Shown here: positions 62,896 to 64,000 of the stretch, piece by piece
Layout of the letters: each line of letters opens with the position of its first letter
How positions within the stretch are numbered: the first letter of the stretch is position 1
NCBI GenBank assembly: GCA_030386875.1
Contig: CM059558.1
Coordinates: 8,131,501 to 8,195,500 of the forward strand
DNA length: 64,000 bases
Reading direction: 5' to 3'
Origin: Morinoia aosen
Taxonomy: Eukaryota; Arthropoda; Malacostraca; Amphipoda; Talitridae
The notes under the pieces: model-generated
Seen by the model: only the letters and a program-made list of their open reading frames with translations
Database searches by the model: none
What the model was told of the DNA's origin: nothing
Made by a program: the position numbers and the translations under genes

Positions 62896-64000
62896 AGAGT
62901 AGCTTTTTTTCTTATGTATGTAGCCTATCAAATCTGAAATTTTTAGGTTAACTCTTAAAAACTTTCTACTTTGTAGCTAAATGTCAAGGTGAAAGATGAC
63001 AAAAGAGATGCAAAATCTTGTCCATGATTTTCCATTGTAAAGTGCTACTTTTTATGGGAATCATCTTTTTGAAAATGACACTGTTCTAAGCATCCTTGGA
63101 AATGCATTTTTATATATATCTAACTGTTGTTCTATGCTTACCATTCATGGTGAGCTGCTATCAATATTTTTTAAGATATGAGGTGCAAATTCATGCTGCT
63201 TATCATAATTTTATTGTGAGTGCTTCAAAAATGTCATGTGAAGCAACAGAGCCATGTTTCAATAAAGCATGTCTTATGGTTATGTCAATGATTGTATTTG
63301 TTTTTTGCTCTCCTTTCATGTTTCTTAATAGAAGTAAAATGAGTCTGGTAATCCACTTAGGAATACATACAAGCAAAAATGAAATGGATAACATTTTCCA
63401 AATTAAGGGCTGATTTCTTTCCTTGTCATTTTTTATGAGTCTTACTAAATTGGTTTTTGTTTTTTTAGACTTGTTTTTTATATTTTAAGGCTATGTGACA
63501 TTGGGATCATTATTAAATAACACCAATAAATTGACGTATATCACATAGAGATGCAACTCAGAAAAAACCGTGCTGTTTTAAAAAAAACATGTAGTTTTAC
63601 AAAAAAATACATGGCTAAAAAAACATGGATATTTTTTTTCTAATATTTTGTTTGAAAATAACTCAGCAAGGAAAATAACCACTTTACATTATTTGTTTTC
63701 ATGTCCGATTATACGATAAAACAACATACTTCTTAATTCATGGTTTTCTATGTTTGTATTGAATTTTTTATTATCTGTGGTTTCATGTTTTGATATTTCA
63801 TTTATTTTACAATGCATGTGAATCACTTTCAACTTTCCAAATAGTGTGTTGTAATAATATATCTTTACTTATGGTCATTGATGGAGATGTGACCAAAAAA
63901 CATGCTTTATTTTACAACATGTTATTTTTACCAAAAAACATAACTAAAAAATATGGATATTATTATATTTATGTGACCAAAAACACCAATGCTGTTTTCT
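62896..64000. other. No gene seen; A/T-rich
   Basis: Two similar A-rich pieces, around 63577-63640 and 63893-63970, both contain AAAAACAT and ATGGATATT blocks. The 105-codon plus frame at 63096 has no domain. Confidence 0.4.

Overview
The window reads as intergenic DNA from an AT-rich animal genome, most likely an arthropod or another invertebrate. The evidence is indirect: it is packed with transposable elements of types common there (Polinton/Maverick, Penelope-like with GIY-YIG, CR1/L2-like and Jockey-like non-LTR, Ty3/Gypsy-like, MULE/Foldback-like). I see no convincing host gene, no rRNA and no CRISPR array.

Layout, left to right. (1) 1-3352: remnant of an LTR-type element, with a 176-bp direct repeat at both ends, a TATA-box region and a 14-bp minisatellite. 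(2) 3353-7412: a broken CR1/L2-like non-LTR retrotransposon (ORF1 esterase remnant, endonuclease, reverse transcriptase, CCHC tail). (3) 7413-11364: no gene recognised. (4) 11371-25496: a complete 14.1-kb Polinton/Maverick with a 6-bp target duplication (TATGTT) and terminal inverted repeats that match over 174 bp. It carries two coiled-coil/fibre-like proteins, protease, zinc-ribbon membrane protein, major and minor capsid proteins, a DUF8207-like protein, integrase, PLA2-like protein, protein-primed DNA polymerase and packaging ATPase. (5) 26262-28445: a broken Penelope-like element with a 152-bp inverted copy of its own 5' coding region at its 3' end. (6) 30.1-36.0 kb: three decayed, related non-LTR fragments on the minus strand, one interrupted by a tRNA-type SINE. 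(7) 36763-37489: a long foldback repeat. (8) about 38.2-42.6 kb: a GC-rich, broken Ty3/Gypsy-like element. (9) 42965-60976: an 18.0-kb MULE with a perfect 10-bp target duplication, whose inverted repeats are 174-bp outer blocks followed by long arrays of a 182-bp satellite. Inside lie a MULE-type transposase with a C-terminal Ulp1-like protease domain and an upstream acidic-repeat reading frame. (10) 60987-64000: another foldback and dispersed repeats.

Two systems stand out. The first is the Foldback-like MULE: its exact boundaries can be read, its left arm holds a seven-monomer higher-order repeat, and its transposase gene is probably multi-exon. The second is the Polinton expression scheme. 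Nearly every gene starts directly after an A/T motif (TTTAAAAA or TATAAAAA abutting the ATG). The two genes lacking both motif and ATG, integrase and protease, each lie out of frame behind another gene at an A-rich run. The integrase junction has a correctly phased A AAA AAC heptamer, a 9-nt spacer and a perfect 7-bp hairpin, which is the classic layout of a -1 ribosomal frameshift signal.

Calls rest on reading motifs by eye. No database search, alignment or folding program was run.
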